From JBDTGE01 sp050742975 (GTDB lineage Bacteria > Actinomycetota > Actinomycetes > Mycobacteriales > Jatrophihabitantaceae), in the NCBI GenBank assembly GCA_050742975.1, contig JBOGDQ010000306.1, positions 1-5,876 of the forward strand: a DNA stretch of 5,876 bases. The letters run 5' to 3'. The stretch's first letter is position 1; each line of letters starts with the position of its first letter. The notes under the pieces were generated by a model that worked only from the letters and a program-made list of their open reading frames with translations, was not told the origin of the DNA and did no database searches. This document shows positions 5,777 to 5,876 of this stretch, in pieces. A program made the position numbers and the translations under genes.

Positions 5777-5872
5777 CCGTGGCCGCCTGGATGCCACGGA
5801 TCGCCCTGGTCGCCCAGCGGCACGAACCACCTCCTGCCACGGAGAGTCCGCGGCCGAACAGTCCATAGGAGG
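5777..5872 (+). ncRNA. Structured 5' leader, probably of rpsF (S6-S18 type autoregulatory RNA)
   Basis: Visible helices, in order: CCGTGGC (5777-5783) with GCCACGG (5793-5799), 7 bp; GCCCTGG (5803-5809) with CCAG-C-GGC (5814-5821), 7 bp with bulged C5818; CCACGGA (5837-5843) with TCCGCGG (5847-5853), one A-C mismatch; and CCTCCT (5830-5835) facing AGGAGG (5867-5872). The last pairing would hide the ribosome binding site. The gene order PBP, GT87, then this leader is the order found before rpsF in mycobacteria. S6:S18 binding to a structured rpsF leader containing a CCG motif is known in several bacteria. CCG occurs here at 5848-5850 and 5854-5856, but I cannot assign the binding site. The rpsF identity is inferred because the coding region lies beyond the window. 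Confidence 0.55.
5867..5872 (+). promoter_or_regulatory. Shine-Dalgarno for the gene starting beyond the right edge
   Basis: AGGAGG is a full match to the anti-SD core, and only 4 nt remain before the window ends. The start codon is therefore expected within a few bases beyond it. The site can be sequestered by CCTCCT (5830-5835) or partly by a local GTCC/GGAC hairpin (5861-5864 with 5871-5874). Confidence 0.7.
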
Positions 5873-5876
5873 ACGA

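Noticed and set aside
5576..5866. 96-codon - strand frame across the intergenic region and S6 leader
   Set aside because: It runs through the C-tract, palindrome and leader hairpins, giving low-complexity Gly/Arg/Ala-rich peptide. The structured leader explains the region better.

Overview
The window is high-GC DNA with strongly G/C-ending codons and GTG/TTG starts, and it reads as a chromosomal segment of an actinobacterium. Gene order and protein motifs support this. A class A penicillin-binding protein followed by a GT87-type polytopic membrane protein, then a ribosomal-protein S6 leader, matches the arrangement known from Mycobacterium tuberculosis (ponA1 - Rv0051 - Rv0052 - rpsF - ssb - rpsR1 - rplI). 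Genus cannot be fixed from the sequence. All supported genes lie on the + strand.

Layout. (1) 1-480: the 3' end of a CCG-domain iron-sulfur oxidoreductase of the EtfD (Rv0338c) type. Its stop codon lies inside a strong hairpin at 478-524, a likely terminator. (2) 589-2907: a complete bifunctional peptidoglycan synthase (GT51 plus transpeptidase) with a very basic cytoplasmic tail and a Pro/Thr-rich extracellular tail ending in a cysteine pair. The GTG start has no Shine-Dalgarno but sits 7 nt after a TAGCGT box, so it may be leaderless. (3) 2987-4456: a GT87/DUF2029 multi-pass membrane protein. An unexplained 19-codon reading frame (2931-2990) precedes it, and the two overlap as TTGA. (4) 4513-5628: a secreted, C-terminally membrane-anchored protein that I do not recognise, with one predicted beta-rich domain and a long Gly/Pro/Ser linker. 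(5) 5629-5876: no gene, but dense structure. It holds a C-tract (strong G-quadruplex motif on the - strand), a 51-nt imperfect palindrome, a candidate promoter, and a leader with several hairpins ending in AGGAGG just short of the window edge, where rpsF is expected.

How the parts fit. Genes 2-4 look like a cell-envelope group: a periplasmic glycan polymerase/crosslinker, a polyprenyl-phosphate-sugar-dependent glycosyltransferase candidate, and an anchored surface protein. They sit upstream of the S6/SSB/S18/L9 operon, from which they seem insulated by the palindrome. The most interesting items are the leader at 5777-5872, where one segment can pair with either of two identical downstream copies while the ribosome binding site faces an anti-SD, and the unrecognised surface protein in the slot before rpsF.
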